A stretch of DNA of 6,247 nucleotides from TMED27 sp045106175 (GTDB lineage: Bacteria > Pseudomonadota > Alphaproteobacteria > Micavibrionales > Micavibrionaceae), in contig JBGCEF010000007.1 in the NCBI GenBank assembly GCA_045106175.1, positions 1 through 6,247 on the forward strand, in the 5' to 3' direction. A model generated the notes under the pieces. That model had not been told where the DNA came from, made no database searches, and saw only the letters and a list, made by a program, of their open reading frames with translations. Below are positions 5,742 to 6,247 of this stretch, one piece after another (positions within the stretch are counted from its first letter, which is position 1; the number at the start of each line of letters is the position of its first letter). The position numbers and the translations under genes are program-made.

Positions 5742-6247
5742 TAATCAAACGCCTCTTCCATCGCATCAAGAACATACCCATCAACACCATACTGACGCGC
5801 TTTATCAAAGAATTTTGGACGAAGCCCTGTCGAGCGATGCTTGGTAATCAACTTCCCGTCATCATCTTCACCTTCAATGTCTAAAACAAAAAGATCTTGC
5901 ATCGTCACGACCTCACCTTCCATTCCAGTAATTTCCGTCACATGCGTTGTTTTACGCGAACCATCACGAAGGCGCTGTACCTGAATAATCACCTGCACCG
6001 CACCTGCAATCTGCTCTCGCACCGCAACCGTCGGCAAATTCAAACCGCCCATCGCAATCATGTTTTCCATACGCGAAAGCGCTTCTCGTGGGTTATTTGC
6101 GTGCACCGTTCCCATCGAACCGTCATGACCTGTATTCATCGCCTGCAGCAAATCAAATGCCTCGGGGCCGCGCACCTCACCAACAATAATCCGCTCGGGT
6201 CGCATCCGCAGACAGTTTTTCACCAAATCACGCATCGTGACTTCTCC
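5741..6247 (-). CDS. tadA: Tad pilus assembly ATPase TadA/CpaF, N-terminal part outside window
   Basis: TadA (CpaF) is the hexameric secretion ATPase that powers Tad pilus assembly from the cytosolic face. The frame is open to the window edge and its first visible residues (GEVTMRDLVKN) are already family sequence, so only the C-terminal 168 residues of a protein usually 400 or more long are present; the Met at base 6235 is internal. Visible are the LRMRPERIIVGEVRG segment with the Walker B region (about 19-27), the adjacent LLQAMNTGHDGSMGTVHANNP His box (39-53), and the following REALSRMENM. Walker A and the Asp box must lie beyond the edge. The acidic DIEGEDDDGK insertion near 123-132 is the least conserved-looking part. 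The stop overlaps the tadB start by one base. Confidence 0.94.
   Translation of the reverse strand, partial: GEVTMRDLVKNCLRMRPERIIVGEVRGPEAFDLLQAMNTGHDGSMGTVHANNPREALSRMENMIAMGGLNLPTVAVREQIAGAVQVIIQVQRLRDGSRKTTHVTEITGMEGEVVTMQDLFVLDIEGEDDDGKLITKHRSTGLRPKFFDKARQYGVDGYVLDAMEEAFD

Noticed and set aside
6233..6235. ATG at 6235 (minus strand) as the true start of the ATPase gene
   Set aside because: The codons before it continue conserved TadA/CpaF sequence (GEVT) to the window edge, and Walker A would be missing; it is an internal Met.

Overview
The window is a bacterial chromosomal segment with two ordinary functional blocks and a few small unexplained elements. The TadB/TadC/CpaF-type proteins, the separate secretin N-terminal-domain protein and the QueC wording around VPNRN and DCRP suggest an alphaproteobacterium. 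GC is moderate, about 37-53% in lines I counted by hand. A lineage near the Rhodospirillales or Micavibrio group is plausible, but this is inference from protein style, not a search result.

Region 1 (1-2198, + strand) is a queuosine-precursor operon: queC (5' end outside the window), queD, queE, an unrecognised 64-residue gene, then queF. The junctions are very tight: 1 bp between queC and queD, a 4-bp overlap between queD and queE, no gap before the small gene, and a 4-bp ATGA overlap into queF. QueD and QueE make 6-carboxytetrahydropterin and then 7-carboxy-7-deazaguanine (CDG), QueC makes preQ0, and QueF reduces preQ0 to preQ1 for insertion into tRNA. The small gene is about 29% GC by hand count, clearly more AT-rich than its neighbours, and is the least explained coding feature here.

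Region 2 (2199-2342) is an AT-rich spacer with a possible promoter, an 11-bp-phased direct repeat and a perfect 16-bp dyad. Region 3 (2343-3660, + strand) encodes an exported protein with a stand-alone pilus/secretin N-terminal domain and a TPR lipoprotein of TadD type, probably one transcript.

Region 4 (6247-3682, - strand) carries tadA/cpaF (its start lies outside the window), tadB and tadC, which form the motor ATPase and inner-membrane platform of a Tad (Flp) pilus. tadA and tadB overlap by one base. tadB and tadC are separated by 131 bp containing a nested inverted repeat. The two Tad blocks converge, with only 21 bp between the tadD and tadC stop codons and no convincing terminator.

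I found no RNA gene, CRISPR array or complete mobile element, and I do not see a demonstrably new multi-gene system. The best leads are the AT-rich gene inside the que operon, the stand-alone secretin-domain protein with four clustered cysteines, and the nested palindrome between tadB and tadC.
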